DNA of 14,167 nucleotides. It comes from RGIG426 sp045598065 (GTDB lineage: Bacteria; Bacillota; Clostridia; Oscillospirales; Acutalibacteraceae). The stretch is from contig JAZLLJ010000026.1 in assembly GCA_045598065.1 (NCBI GenBank), positions 1 to 14,167 of the forward strand, read 5' to 3'. A program made the translations under genes and the position numbers. The notes beneath the pieces are model-generated. The model searched no databases and was not told the DNA's origin. It was given only the letters and a program-made list of their open reading frames with translations. Every line of letters starts with the position of its first letter. Within the stretch, counting starts at the first letter, position 1. Below are positions 5,836 to 13,288 of the stretch, piece after piece.

Positions 5836-8691
5836 ATGAGTTACAAAGAAAACCAACGACTGTTCGGGTTTACCGTTACCCGTGTACGGGAAGTGCCGGC
5901 TTTGTCCGGCACGTTGTATGAACTGCGCCACGATGGCGGTGCGGAATTGTGCTGGCTGGACAACGGCGAAGAAAACAAACTCTTTTCGGTGGCGTTTAAA
6001 ACGTTGCCGAAAAACAGCACCGGCGTGTTCCACATCTTAGAGCACGCGATGCTCTGCGGCTCAGAAAAATATCCCGTCCGCGAACCGTTTTTGGACCTGC
6101 TCAAAGGCTCGATGAACACGTTTCTCAACGCGATGACTTATCCCGACAAAACGGTGTATCCGTGTTCCAGCCGGAACACCAAAGATTTTCTCAATCTCAC
6201 GTCGGTGTATCTCGATGCGGTGTTTGCCCCGAATCTGCTCACGAATCCCAACATTTTCTATCAAGAAGGCTGGCATATTGAGCCGACAGACGACGGGTAT
6301 ACGTTTAACGGCATCGTGTTCAACGAAATGAAAGGCGCGCTCGCCGACCGCGACAGCATCGTGGGCGAAGAGATGCTTCACCTTTTGTTCCCCGACTCCT
6401 GCTACGGCGTGATTTCCGGCGGTGATCCGCTCGTTATCCCCACCCTCACCTACGAGGATTTTTGCGACACCTACCGTCGCTTCTATCATCCCGGCAACGC
6501 CCGATTTTATTTGGACGGCGACCTGCCGTTTGAGGAAACACTCGCCCTTATCGACTCCTATCTCTCCCGTCCCCAAACGAAACTCGCGCCGCCGGTTTTG
6601 ACTATGCAAACGCCGTGTACCGCGGTCGGGCATAACACCTATGAAATAGGGCCGGACGAGCCGCACAAAAACCGCGGACAAGTCACGTTCGGCAAAATTA
6701 TCGGCACGTTCGAGGATTTGTCAAAAGTGCTGGCGTTGCGCGTACTGTTCGACACGGTCGCCGGCTCTAACGAAGCTCCGCTCACTCGTGCGCTCCTCTC
6801 CTCCGGCCTTGCAGAAGATTTGGAGGTAGAAGTGGACGATTATCTCGCGCAACCGTACGTGCAAATTGCACTTAAAAACGTGACGGACGGCAAAGCGGAT
6901 GAAGCGCTCGCGCTGCTTCGCGCCGAAGCTCGCAAACTGTATGAAACGGGACTGGACAAAGACGAATTGGAAGCCTCGCTTGCCGCGCTCGACTATCAAC
7001 TGCACGATATAGCCGAGCCGCAAGGACTGGAACGCAACGTCACCGCTTTGCGCAGTTGGCTGTATGGCGGCGATCCGCTCGCCGCCCTCGTTCCCGACAG
7101 CGATTTGGCGGCGGTACGGGAAATGCTCTCCGGCGACGGATTTGAAAAATTGCTCTTTGAAATTTTCTGTGATGAAACGAACGTCGCAACGCTATATACC
7201 GAGCCGTCTCTCACGCTCGGCGAAGAAAACCGCAAAAAAGAAGCGGCGCTGTGCGCTTCGATGACCGCCGACTGGGGCGATGCCGAAAAAGCGGAGAACC
7301 AAGCCCTTTGCGAAGCGCTTCTTTCGTGGCAGCAAACCCCTGACACTCCGGAACAAATCGCCACACTGCCGATGTTATCCCTTTCGGATGCCGGCGAGCC
7401 GCCGGTATGGGTGGAAACGGAAGAAACCACACAAGCCGGTGTTCCCGTGTGGTTCCATCCGGTCGCCTGCCGCGACGTGGCGCATCTCAAACTGTATTTT
7501 CCGCTGACCGGATGCGACTTGGCAACTCTCGGCGATATGGAACTGTTTACCCACCTTTTGTGCGAACTGCCGACGAAACACAATTCCACACGGTTGCTGC
7601 AACAAAAAATTAAGCGCTATTTCGGCTATCTGCGCTTTGCCATTGCACCGGTGCATACCGGCGATACCGCCACCTGCGTGCCTTGTCTTGTGGCAAGCGC
7701 CGGCTTTATGCGCCGCAATGCCAAAGAAGCGCTTGACCTGTTGTCGGAAATTCTGCTTCATACCGACGTTTCCGACGTGTCTCCCGTTTTTGAAATTTTC
7801 CGTCAAATGGATGCCACTGCTCGCCAATCGGTCATTATGGAAGGTCACCAGTTCGCTATGTATGCCGCAGGAGCAAGCGGTTCGGCGGCGTGTGCTGTGA
7901 CAGAGGTTTTGTGCGGCAACACCCAAGTGGAGCATCTGCACACCCTTATGGAAAATGAGCAGGAAACGCTCCCTGCGTTGGTGACGACAATGAGCGATGT
8001 GTTCCGAAGTGCCGTGGGCAAAAAGGGCCTTGTCGTCAGCGTCACGGCCGACGATCCGCTCGACGTGTCGGCGCTTTTGGCAACACTCCCCGACGGCGGC
8101 TTTACCTTTGAGCCGAAGGCATACACCACCGCCGTTGACAAGCACACCGTTATAAAAATTCCTGCCGCCATCGGTTTTTCCGCGCAGTCGCTGACACCGC
8201 CGGACGCCAAATGGAACGGGCCGCTCAAGGTGGCGTGCAACATTCTTTCGCTCGACTATTTATGGAACAAACTGCGTGTGCAGGGCGGCGCCTACGGTGC
8301 CGGCTGCGGCGTGCGGGCCTCCGGCCGTATGTTCGCCTACACCTACCGCGATCCCTCGCCGATGAACTCCCTGAACGTGTTCAAAGAACTCGCGGATGCG
8401 CTGCTCGCGTTTTGCGACAGCGGCGAGGACGTGGAACGGTATATCCTCTCCACCGTCTCCTCTACCGAGCCACTCAAAACGCCGCAGCAAAAAGGCGCTT
8501 CCGCCAACGCGTACAAGTTTGAAGGGCTGACAAAAGCGGACGTTTTTGCCTACCGCAACGCCATTTTGAAAACCGACCAAGCCGCCGTGCGCGGCTGTGC
8601 CGACCTTATGCGAAAGTTCGCCGAAAACGGCTCGACCTGCTTGGTGGCCGGCGCGGAATTGCTCGCGGAAAACGGCAAGAAAACTTCTTAA
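5836..8691 (+). CDS. M16C zinc metalloprotease (presequence protease/insulinase-like)
   Basis: A 951-residue peptidase with the inverted zinc motif HILEH (66-70): H66 and H70 bind zinc and E69 is the catalytic base. The distal zinc ligand is E164 in VFNEMKG, 94 residues on, as in the PreP/Cym1 branch. Conserved PreP-type blocks follow the motif (MLCGSEKYPVREPF, LLKGSMNTFLNAMTYPDKT). Near the C-terminus, LRVQGGAYGAGC (813-824) supplies R814 and Y820, the substrate-binding pair of the other half of the clam-shell. The full-length single chain has both M16 halves, and no signal peptide is seen, so it is expected to degrade short or unfolded peptides in the cytoplasm. Its ATG abuts the stop of the upstream Fe-S gene, with AAGGAG at 5821-5826. 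A nested hairpin region follows the stop and overlaps the next promoter. Confidence 0.94.
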   Translation: MSYKENQRLFGFTVTRVREVPALSGTLYELRHDGGAELCWLDNGEENKLFSVAFKTLPKNSTGVFHILEHAMLCGSEKYPVREPFLDLLKGSMNTFLNAMTYPDKTVYPCSSRNTKDFLNLTSVYLDAVFAPNLLTNPNIFYQEGWHIEPTDDGYTFNGIVFNEMKGALADRDSIVGEEMLHLLFPDSCYGVISGGDPLVIPTLTYEDFCDTYRRFYHPGNARFYLDGDLPFEETLALIDSYLSRPQTKLAPPVLTMQTPCTAVGHNTYEIGPDEPHKNRGQVTFGKIIGTFEDLSKVLALRVLFDTVAGSNEAPLTRALLSSGLAEDLEVEVDDYLAQPYVQIALKNVTDGKADEALALLRAEARKLYETGLDKDELEASLAALDYQLHDIAEPQGLERNVTALRSWLYGGDPLAALVPDSDLAAVREMLSGDGFEKLLFEIFCDETNVATLYTEPSLTLGEENRKKEAALCASMTADWGDAEKAENQALCEALLSWQQTPDTPEQIATLPMLSLSDAGEPPVWVETEETTQAGVPVWFHPVACRDVAHLKLYFPLTGCDLATLGDMELFTHLLCELPTKHNSTRLLQQKIKRYFGYLRFAIAPVHTGDTATCVPCLVASAGFMRRNAKEALDLLSEILLHTDVSDVSPVFEIFRQMDATARQSVIMEGHQFAMYAAGASGSAACAVTEVLCGNTQVEHLHTLMENEQETLPALVTTMSDVFRSAVGKKGLVVSVTADDPLDVSALLATLPDGGFTFEPKAYTTAVDKHTVIKIPAAIGFSAQSLTPPDAKWNGPLKVACNILSLDYLWNKLRVQGGAYGAGCGVRASGRMFAYTYRDPSPMNSLNVFKELADALLAFCDSGEDVERYILSTVSSTEPLKTPQQKGASANAYKFEGLTKADVFAYRNAILKTDQAAVRGCADLMRKFAENGSTCLVAGAELLAENGKKTS

Positions 8692-8699
8692 AAACAAAC

Positions 8700-8764
8700 C
8701 GCCTGTATTTTTGTCTTTTTCGACGAAATCCGCTGTCGGGTGGTTTACAGGCGACGGATTTTGT
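8700..8764 (+). terminator. Possible terminator of the Fe-S/M16C operon, overlapping the next promoter
   Basis: Two alternative stems are visible. CGCCTGTA (8700-8707) pairs with TACAGGCG (8746-8753) across a large loop. AAATCCG (8726-8732) pairs with CGGATTT (8755-8761), can be extended inward by CTGT/ACAG, and is followed by a short T run. The 3' arm contains the -35 element of the downstream PRPP synthetase promoter. The U-tract is weak, so termination is uncertain. Confidence 0.35.
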
Positions 8765-8772
8765 GGTATACT
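8744..8772 (+). promoter_or_regulatory. Promoter of the PRPP synthetase gene
   Basis: TTTACA (8744-8749), a 17-nt spacer and TATACT (8767-8772); each hexamer has five of six consensus matches. The -10 is part of TGTGGTATACT, a TGn-extended element also found at the two divergent promoters around 5540-5600. Transcription should begin near 8779. Confidence 0.8.
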
Positions 8773-8807
8773 TTTTTCAACTTAATATGGAAAGGTCGGA
8801 CGGTAAA

Positions 8808-9950
8808 ATGGCTAACGAAGCAAACATCTTTAACGAGAAAAACGGCGTAGCGCCTCTGCGTATCATCGCGTTGCGCGGTGCGAAAGAATTGGGCGATGAG
8901 ATCAACGGATATCTCACTCGCTGGACGAAAGAAGCCGGCAGTGAAATGGACACCTTCCTTTTGGATTCGGATTGTCCCCGTTTCTCCTCCGGTGACTCCA
9001 AAGCCACGCTGAATGAAAGCGTGCGCGGTGCGGACGTCTTCATTCTCGTGGATGTGGGCAACTACAACTGCACTTACAAAATGTTCGGCAAAGAAAATAT
9101 GATGTCGCCGGACGACCATTTCCAAGATCTCAAGCGCGTTATCCAAGCAGTCGGCGGTAAAGCCCACCGCATCAACGTGGTGATGCCGATCCTTTACGGC
9201 GGCCGTCAACACCGCCGCAACTACCGCGAGTCGCTCGACTGCGCCGCCATGCTCCAAGAGTTACAAGCGATGGGCGTTGCCAACATCGTGACCTTTGATG
9301 CCCACGATGCCCGTGTGCAAAACGCGGTGCCGCTGATGGGCTTCGACAACTTGATGCCGTCCTACCAAGCGCTCAAAAAACTGTTCCGCAGCGTGCCGGA
9401 CATCAAACCCGACCGCGATCATCTCGCCGTTATCAGCCCGGACGTCGGCGCGATGCACCGCAATATGTACTACGCCTCGATTATGGGCGTGGACCTCGGT
9501 ATGTTCTATAAACGCCGCGACTTCTCCACCATTGTCAACGGCCGCAACCCGATTGTCGCCCACGAATACCTCGGCAACTCGGTCGAGGGCAAAGACGTGT
9601 TCGTTGCGGACGATATCATCTCCTCCGGCGACTCGATGCTGGATATCGCGTACGAGCTGAAAAAACGCAACGCCAACCGCGTGTTTGCGTATGCGACCTA
9701 CGCGCTGTTCGCCAACGGCCTCGAAGCGTTCGACAAAGCGTACGAAGACGGCATCATCTCCGGTATCCTCGGCACGAACCTCACCTACCGCACGCCGGAA
9801 CTGCTCTCCCGTCCGTGGTTCTACGAAGTGGATATGGGCAAATACGTGTCCTACTTCATCGCCGCGCTTAACCAGGACTTCTCGGTGGAAAAAATCCTCG
9901 ATCCTCACCAAAAAATCGTGGATCTTCTCGAGAATTTCCGCAACAAATAA
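8808..9950 (+). CDS. prs: Ribose-phosphate pyrophosphokinase (PRPP synthetase), divergent long form
   Basis: A 380-residue enzyme expected to transfer pyrophosphate from ATP to ribose 5-phosphate, giving PRPP for purine, pyrimidine, histidine and NAD synthesis. Visible landmarks are the ATP-loop region GGRQHRRNYRES (131-142), FDAHDARVQ (163-171, where typical enzymes have DLH), ISPDVGAMHR (209-218), the catalytic-loop KRR (235-237) and the PRPP-binding loop VADDIISSGDS (266-276). It is about 65 residues longer than the usual 310-320. The PRPP loop has SSGDS where a TxGT-type sequence is usual, marking a divergent subfamily. The frame opens at 8763, but the ATG at 8808 is chosen because the predicted transcript begins near 8779 and GGAAAGG (8789-8795) lies just before it. 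The spacing of that ribosome binding site is a little long. A strong terminator follows, so the gene appears monocistronic. Confidence 0.9.
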   Translation: MANEANIFNEKNGVAPLRIIALRGAKELGDEINGYLTRWTKEAGSEMDTFLLDSDCPRFSSGDSKATLNESVRGADVFILVDVGNYNCTYKMFGKENMMSPDDHFQDLKRVIQAVGGKAHRINVVMPILYGGRQHRRNYRESLDCAAMLQELQAMGVANIVTFDAHDARVQNAVPLMGFDNLMPSYQALKKLFRSVPDIKPDRDHLAVISPDVGAMHRNMYYASIMGVDLGMFYKRRDFSTIVNGRNPIVAHEYLGNSVEGKDVFVADDIISSGDSMLDIAYELKKRNANRVFAYATYALFANGLEAFDKAYEDGIISGILGTNLTYRTPELLSRPWFYEVDMGKYVSYFIAALNQDFSVEKILDPHQKIVDLLENFRNK

Positions 9951-9961
9951 TCCGACCTTTC

Positions 9962-9992
9962 GAAAACCGCCTCAACGAGGCGGTTTTCTTTT
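9962..9992 (+). terminator. Terminator of the PRPP synthetase gene
   Basis: GAAAACCGCCTC (9962-9973) and GAGGCGGTTTTC (9977-9988) form a perfect 12-bp stem with a 3-nt loop, followed by TTTT. It begins 11 bases after the stop codon. Confidence 0.93.
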
Positions 9993-10004
9993 GCTAAAAA
10001 ACAC

Positions 10005-10033
10005 TTGCCAAAATCGGGCGCGTGCTTTATAAT
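10005..10033 (+). promoter_or_regulatory. Promoter of the LRR lipoprotein gene
   Basis: TTGCCA (10005-10010), an exact 17-nt spacer and a perfect TATAAT (10028-10033). Transcription should start near 10040, about 35 nt before the ATG at 10076. This is one of the strongest consensus promoters in the window. Confidence 0.85.
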
Positions 10034-10075
10034 ATAAGGTACTTTGAAATCGTTTTATGAAACGGGGTTTATGCT

Positions 10076-11044
10076 ATGAAAAAAATGCTCGCGGCGACGC
10101 TTGCCGTTTGTTTGTTTTGTTCCCTCTGCCTTTGTGGGTGCAAAAAAAATAAGAATGACACTTCGAGCATCTATGACAACGCGCCGGAATCCGCCTTTGC
10201 CTATGAGATTGTGGGCGATGAAGCGATTATCACCAAATTCGACGCCGAAAACACCGTTGCCAACATTCCCTCGAAACTGGGTGACAAACCGGTAACGACG
10301 ATTAAGGACGAAGCCTTCGAATTTAACGGCACACTGGACACCGTCAATATGCCTGCCACCATCACCACCATCGGCAGAAAAGCCTTCGCCGGCTGCACAA
10401 ATCTGCGTACCGTTTCGTTCTCGATTGAATTGCAGGAAATCGGCGAAGAAGCATTCTACGGTTGTTCTTCTCTTAATACCATCAACTTGCCCCCCACGCT
10501 CACCACGATCCGTGCTCGCGCCTTTTCCGGTTGCACCGCGTTAAAAGACATCGCGTTCCCCGAAGTAGCCGTATGCATCGGAGCAGATGCTTTTTTGAAA
10601 ACTCCGTGGATGAGTAATGAAACCGGCGAATATATCTCCGTCTGCGGCAGTTTGCTCTCCTATAACGGCACTGACGAAGAACCCTTCATCAAAGGGGATT
10701 TCACCACCATCTCCTCTGCGTTCTATAACAACAAAACCATTACAGGAGTGATTCTTCCCAAAAGCGTTAAATACATTACCTCGTATGCGTTCAAAGACTG
10801 TGACGCGCTGGAAAAAATTGACCTCGGTGAAAACCTTAAAACCGTAGAAATCGGCGCATTCAGCGGCTGCTCCAAGCTGAAGGAAGTCACGTTCCCGAAA
10901 ACCATCACCACCATTGAGGTCTCCGATGAGGGCTCCGCTTTTGACACGAACACCCTGGAAAAAGTCTACGGTTACAAAGAAACCGCCGCCGAAACCTTTG
11001 CCAAAGAAAACGGTATAGAATTCATTGAAATCAAAGACGAATAA
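10076..11044 (+). CDS. BspA-type leucine-rich-repeat lipoprotein
   Basis: A 322-residue exported protein. The N-terminus MKKMLAATLA plus a Cys-rich hydrophobic stretch ends in a lipobox, L19-C-G-C22, so Cys22 is the likely lipidated residue and the protein is membrane-anchored on the outer face. From about residue 50 it consists of roughly eight BspA/LRR_5 repeats of about 23 residues, recognisable by 'I..xAF.gC..L..v..P..l..' (for example AFAGCTNL at 103-110, AFYGCSSL at 126-133, AFSGCSKL at 261-268). An irregular segment at about 173-210 interrupts the array. The end, KETAAETFAKENG, is a common closing cap of these proteins. Such repeats mediate binding to proteins or surfaces; the ligand is unknown. 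The ribosome binding site before the ATG is weak (ACGGGG). The gene has its own promoter and terminator. Confidence 0.88.
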   Translation: MKKMLAATLAVCLFCSLCLCGCKKNKNDTSSIYDNAPESAFAYEIVGDEAIITKFDAENTVANIPSKLGDKPVTTIKDEAFEFNGTLDTVNMPATITTIGRKAFAGCTNLRTVSFSIELQEIGEEAFYGCSSLNTINLPPTLTTIRARAFSGCTALKDIAFPEVAVCIGADAFLKTPWMSNETGEYISVCGSLLSYNGTDEEPFIKGDFTTISSAFYNNKTITGVILPKSVKYITSYAFKDCDALEKIDLGENLKTVEIGAFSGCSKLKEVTFPKTITTIEVSDEGSAFDTNTLEKVYGYKETAAETFAKENGIEFIEIKDE

Positions 11045-11055
11045 TCGCCGTTCCC

Positions 11056-11091
11056 AAAAGTCGGAGGCACGTTTGTGCCTCCCACTTTTTT
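11056..11091 (+). terminator. Terminator of the LRR lipoprotein gene
   Basis: AAAAGT-C-GGAGGCAC (11056-11070) pairs with GTGCCTCC-C-ACTTTT around a GTTT loop, with one C-C mismatch, and is followed by a T-tract. Its right edge abuts the -35-like element of the spoVAE promoter. Confidence 0.88.
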
Positions 11092-11121
11092 GTATATTTT
11101 TTACTCCTTTCGCTCACACTA
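11092..11121 (+). promoter_or_regulatory. Candidate sigma-G (forespore) promoter of spoVAE
   Basis: GTATA (11092-11096) fits the sigma-G -35 pattern GHATR. An 18-nt spacer leads to CACACTA (11115-11121), which matches CATWHTA at six of seven positions. A forespore promoter is what spoVA genes normally use. The predicted start would lie very close to the ribosome binding site at 11127-11133, giving an unusually short leader. Confidence 0.5.
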
Positions 11122-11141
11122 ACGAAAAAGGAGTGAGACGG

Positions 11142-11510
11142 ATGATACTGCTATCTCTTTTGAAAGCGTTTTTTGTGGGCGGATGTATCTGTGTTCTCGG
11201 CCAACTGCTCATTGACCTCACCGGCATGACACCGGCGCGCATACTCGTACTGTTCGTCACCGCCGGCGTGGCGTTGACAGCGGTCGGGCTGTATGCACCG
11301 CTCGTCGAATGGGCGGGCGCCGGCGCCACCGTGCCGCTTTTCGGCTTCGGCTACGTGTTGGCGACCGGCGTGCAGGAAGCGGTTGCCGAACAGGGATTTT
11401 TGGGCGCGCTCACCGGCGGACTTTCCGCCACGGCAGGCGGCGTAACCGTGGCGGTGTTCCTCGGATTTTTGTGTGCTTTGCTCGCTCGCCCCAAAAGTAA
11501 ATCCGAATAA
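11142..11510 (+). CDS. spoVAE: Stage V sporulation protein AE (SpoVAE)
   Basis: A 122-residue membrane protein matching SpoVAE throughout. Family landmarks are KAFFVGGCICVLGQLLID (8-25), TPAR (30-33), the GLY-PL-EWAGAGATVP segment in the middle (about 49-66) and the FLGALTGGLSATAGG stretch leading to a final hydrophobic helix and a short KSKSE tail. Several hydrophobic segments fit an integral membrane protein. SpoVA proteins form the channel that loads dipicolinic acid into the forespore and releases it at germination. The frame is open from 11025, but the ATG at 11142 is clearly right: AAAGGAG ends 8 bases before it and the length is normal. No spoVAC or spoVAD is adjacent, so this is an orphan copy or part of a split operon. 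It shares a convergent terminator with the phosphatase gene. Confidence 0.92.
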   Translation: MILLSLLKAFFVGGCICVLGQLLIDLTGMTPARILVLFVTAGVALTAVGLYAPLVEWAGAGATVPLFGFGYVLATGVQEAVAEQGFLGALTGGLSATAGGVTVAVFLGFLCALLARPKSKSE

Positions 11511-11511
11511 A

Positions 11512-11546
11512 AAAAGACCGACGGAACGTTGTTCCGTCGGTCTTTT
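11512..11546. terminator. Bidirectional terminator between spoVAE and the phosphatase gene
   Basis: AAAAGACCGACGGAAC (11512-11527) pairs perfectly with GTTCCGTCGGTCTTTT (11531-11546), a 16-bp stem with a 3-nt loop. A runs on one side and T runs on the other let it serve both converging transcripts. It starts directly after the spoVAE stop and ends ten bases before the phosphatase stop. Confidence 0.94.
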
Positions 11547-11555
11547 GCTTTGTGA

Positions 11556-13163
11556 TTATTCTTTAATGATACCCCACGAACCATCCGCATACATCTGGAT
11601 GTTGCCGTTGTTGTAGTAGTAGGTCTGCATTGTCAGCGTATCGCCCTTGATGGAAATGTTCGCCCAACTGGACTGCTGACCGCCGGTATACATCGCCAAG
11701 TTGGCAGGATTGACCGAGCCGCTGCTGATGTTTTGCTTGGAGTCGCCTGCCGTTGCCGCTTGGGTAAAGATAGCGCCGGCCGGATTGACGTAGTATTTCA
11801 CGCCGTCCACCGTGCGCACCTCGGTATCGTTGACCGGTTTGTTGCGGTCGTTGATAGGATGTGAGCGGAGATACACGTGTTCGTCACCCTGCAACACCAA
11901 GTCTACGCCGTTTTCCGCAAACAGACGGGTGAGCGACGAAGAGTTGATGTTTTTATAGGACACGATCGGCACGTGCATCATAACGATTTTCCATTTTTTC
12001 GTGGTGTTTTGCAAATCTTCCTGCAACCACGCTTTCTGCTCGTTGTCAATATTGGCGGAACGAATACCGTCACCGTAGCAGGTGTCAAGGCAAATGAAGT
12101 GGGCATCACCGTAGTCGAAGGAATAGTAGGTGCCGTAGGATTTTTTGCTGTTCGGCTCCGGCAAGTTGAAGGTCATGTGTTTGTAAATCTCGTAATCGCC
12201 GGCGGTGTCGTTGGAAGCATCGTGGTTGCCGGTCGCCATCATGACCGGATACTGCGCCAAATACTCCTCGTTGCCGTTCAGCATCATCTGCCACTGGTGG
12301 GTGTAATGCGACGTTTGCACCACGTCACCGCCGTGGAGAACAAAGGAGAAGTCGGGATCGATCTCGGAAGCACCCTTGAACGCATCGTTCATAAAATGCG
12401 CCGCCGTTTGGTCGCGAGTGTTGGTCACTTGGGTATCGCTCATCCACACAAAGGAGAATTCTTCCACCGTTTCGGGGCGCGTGGTGAACGTATAGGTATC
12501 GCTCCAGAATTTTTTGGCGCCGTCGCCCACGCGGTACGCATAGGTGGTGTTATACTCTAATCCGCTGAGAATCGCGCGATGGGTGTAGTCGGTTTGGTCC
12601 TTGTAGCCGATTTTGGAAACGATTTCAAACGTGTTGGCTTCGCCATCATACAACGTGGCGAGGTCTTTGAACTCCTCCGTCGTGGCGGCAAACTCGATGG
12701 CGTTTGCGAAATCCACCGGCGCGCCGTTCATCACTTTCACGACCTGCGCCACCGGACGGTAGTTTTTGCGCGTGGTGTGCCACGTCACCGCCAAATCGCT
12801 GCTGTCCTCGTTATAAAACGAGAGAACGACCTGCTCTTGGGCGAGCGTTTTCAGATGATAGGGCGAGTAGTCGTCCATCGCGTAATCGGCAAACGTCGCG
12901 TCTAATCCTGCCACGTATTTGCGAAGAAGCAACACGTCTTTCATATTGATTTCTTCGTCACCGTTGCAATCGCCGGCCTCGAAATCCACGTTGGATTCCA
13001 TATCCGCCACGTATTTGCGGTCTACGAGCACGTCTTTCATATTGACGTCGCCGTCAGCGTTGGCATCGCCGCGGTCGGGACGGGCGGCGCAAACACCCAT
13101 CGCCGGCACGAACAAGGTCAAAACCATCGCCGTAAGCGCCGCAAGAGAAATCAGTTTTTTCAT
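11556..13163 (-). CDS. Secreted purple-acid-phosphatase-like metallophosphoesterase with N-terminal dockerin
   Basis: A 535-residue exported protein. Residues 1-27 are a signal peptide, with a cut near CAA. Residues 28-88 form a type I dockerin: two Ca-binding loops with the DxNxDxxxxxxD pattern (D33, N35, D37, D44; D65, N67, D69, D76), each followed by a helix with NMKDVL and RKYVA. Residues 110-230 resemble the fibronectin-like N-domain of purple acid phosphatases. The catalytic domain has SDTQ (D243), HGGD (D280), GNHD (312-315), MMHVP (H397) and GDEH (426-429). The last motif is normally GHxH, so one His is Asp. It probably hydrolyses phosphate esters or anhydrides outside the cell, possibly docked on a cohesin-bearing scaffold. 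The start is ATG 13163, with AAAGGAG upstream; the frame's extension to 13262 would run through the promoter. Confidence 0.88.
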   Translation of the reverse strand: MKKLISLAALTAMVLTLFVPAMGVCAARPDRGDANADGDVNMKDVLVDRKYVADMESNVDFEAGDCNGDEEINMKDVLLLRKYVAGLDATFADYAMDDYSPYHLKTLAQEQVVLSFYNEDSSDLAVTWHTTRKNYRPVAQVVKVMNGAPVDFANAIEFAATTEEFKDLATLYDGEANTFEIVSKIGYKDQTDYTHRAILSGLEYNTTYAYRVGDGAKKFWSDTYTFTTRPETVEEFSFVWMSDTQVTNTRDQTAAHFMNDAFKGASEIDPDFSFVLHGGDVVQTSHYTHQWQMMLNGNEEYLAQYPVMMATGNHDASNDTAGDYEIYKHMTFNLPEPNSKKSYGTYYSFDYGDAHFICLDTCYGDGIRSANIDNEQKAWLQEDLQNTTKKWKIVMMHVPIVSYKNINSSSLTRLFAENGVDLVLQGDEHVYLRSHPINDRNKPVNDTEVRTVDGVKYYVNPAGAIFTQAATAGDSKQNISSGSVNPANLAMYTGGQQSSWANISIKGDTLTMQTYYYNNGNIQMYADGSWGIIKE

Positions 13164-13196
13164 TTTTTTGCACTCCTTTTTAGGAACTATGCCATA

Positions 13197-13225
13197 AGTA
13201 TACTCTATTTTCCTCAAAAACGCAA
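13197..13225 (-). promoter_or_regulatory. Promoter of the dockerin-phosphatase gene
   Basis: On the minus strand, TATACT (13197-13202) lies 17 nt after TTGCGT (13220-13225). The -10 is good and the -35 weak. The start near 13190 leaves a leader containing AAAGGAG before the ATG at 13163. Confidence 0.55.
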
Positions 13226-13242
13226 CAGGAATTTGTAAAAAC

Positions 13243-13280
13243 AAAAATCCCGACCGTTTCAAAAAACGGTCGGGATTTTT
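13243..13280 (-). terminator. Terminator of the rplU-prp-rpmA operon
   Basis: AAAAATCCCGACCGTTT (13243-13259) pairs perfectly with AAACGGTCGGGATTTTT (13264-13280), a 17-bp stem with a 4-nt loop, just beyond the rpmA stop on the minus strand. It insulates the ribosomal operon from the phosphatase promoter downstream. Confidence 0.94.
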
Positions 13281-13288
13281 CTTGCAGA

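Noticed and set aside
6061..8697. Several minus-strand frames of 130-256 codons opposite the M16C protease
   Set aside because: The plus-strand protease is intact over 951 codons with all its active-site residues; the antisense frames have no recognisable domains or start signals.
9261..9911. A 216-codon minus-strand frame opposite the PRPP synthetase gene
   Set aside because: It is a Val/His-rich shadow translation of a clearly conserved enzyme, with no ribosome binding site or domain.
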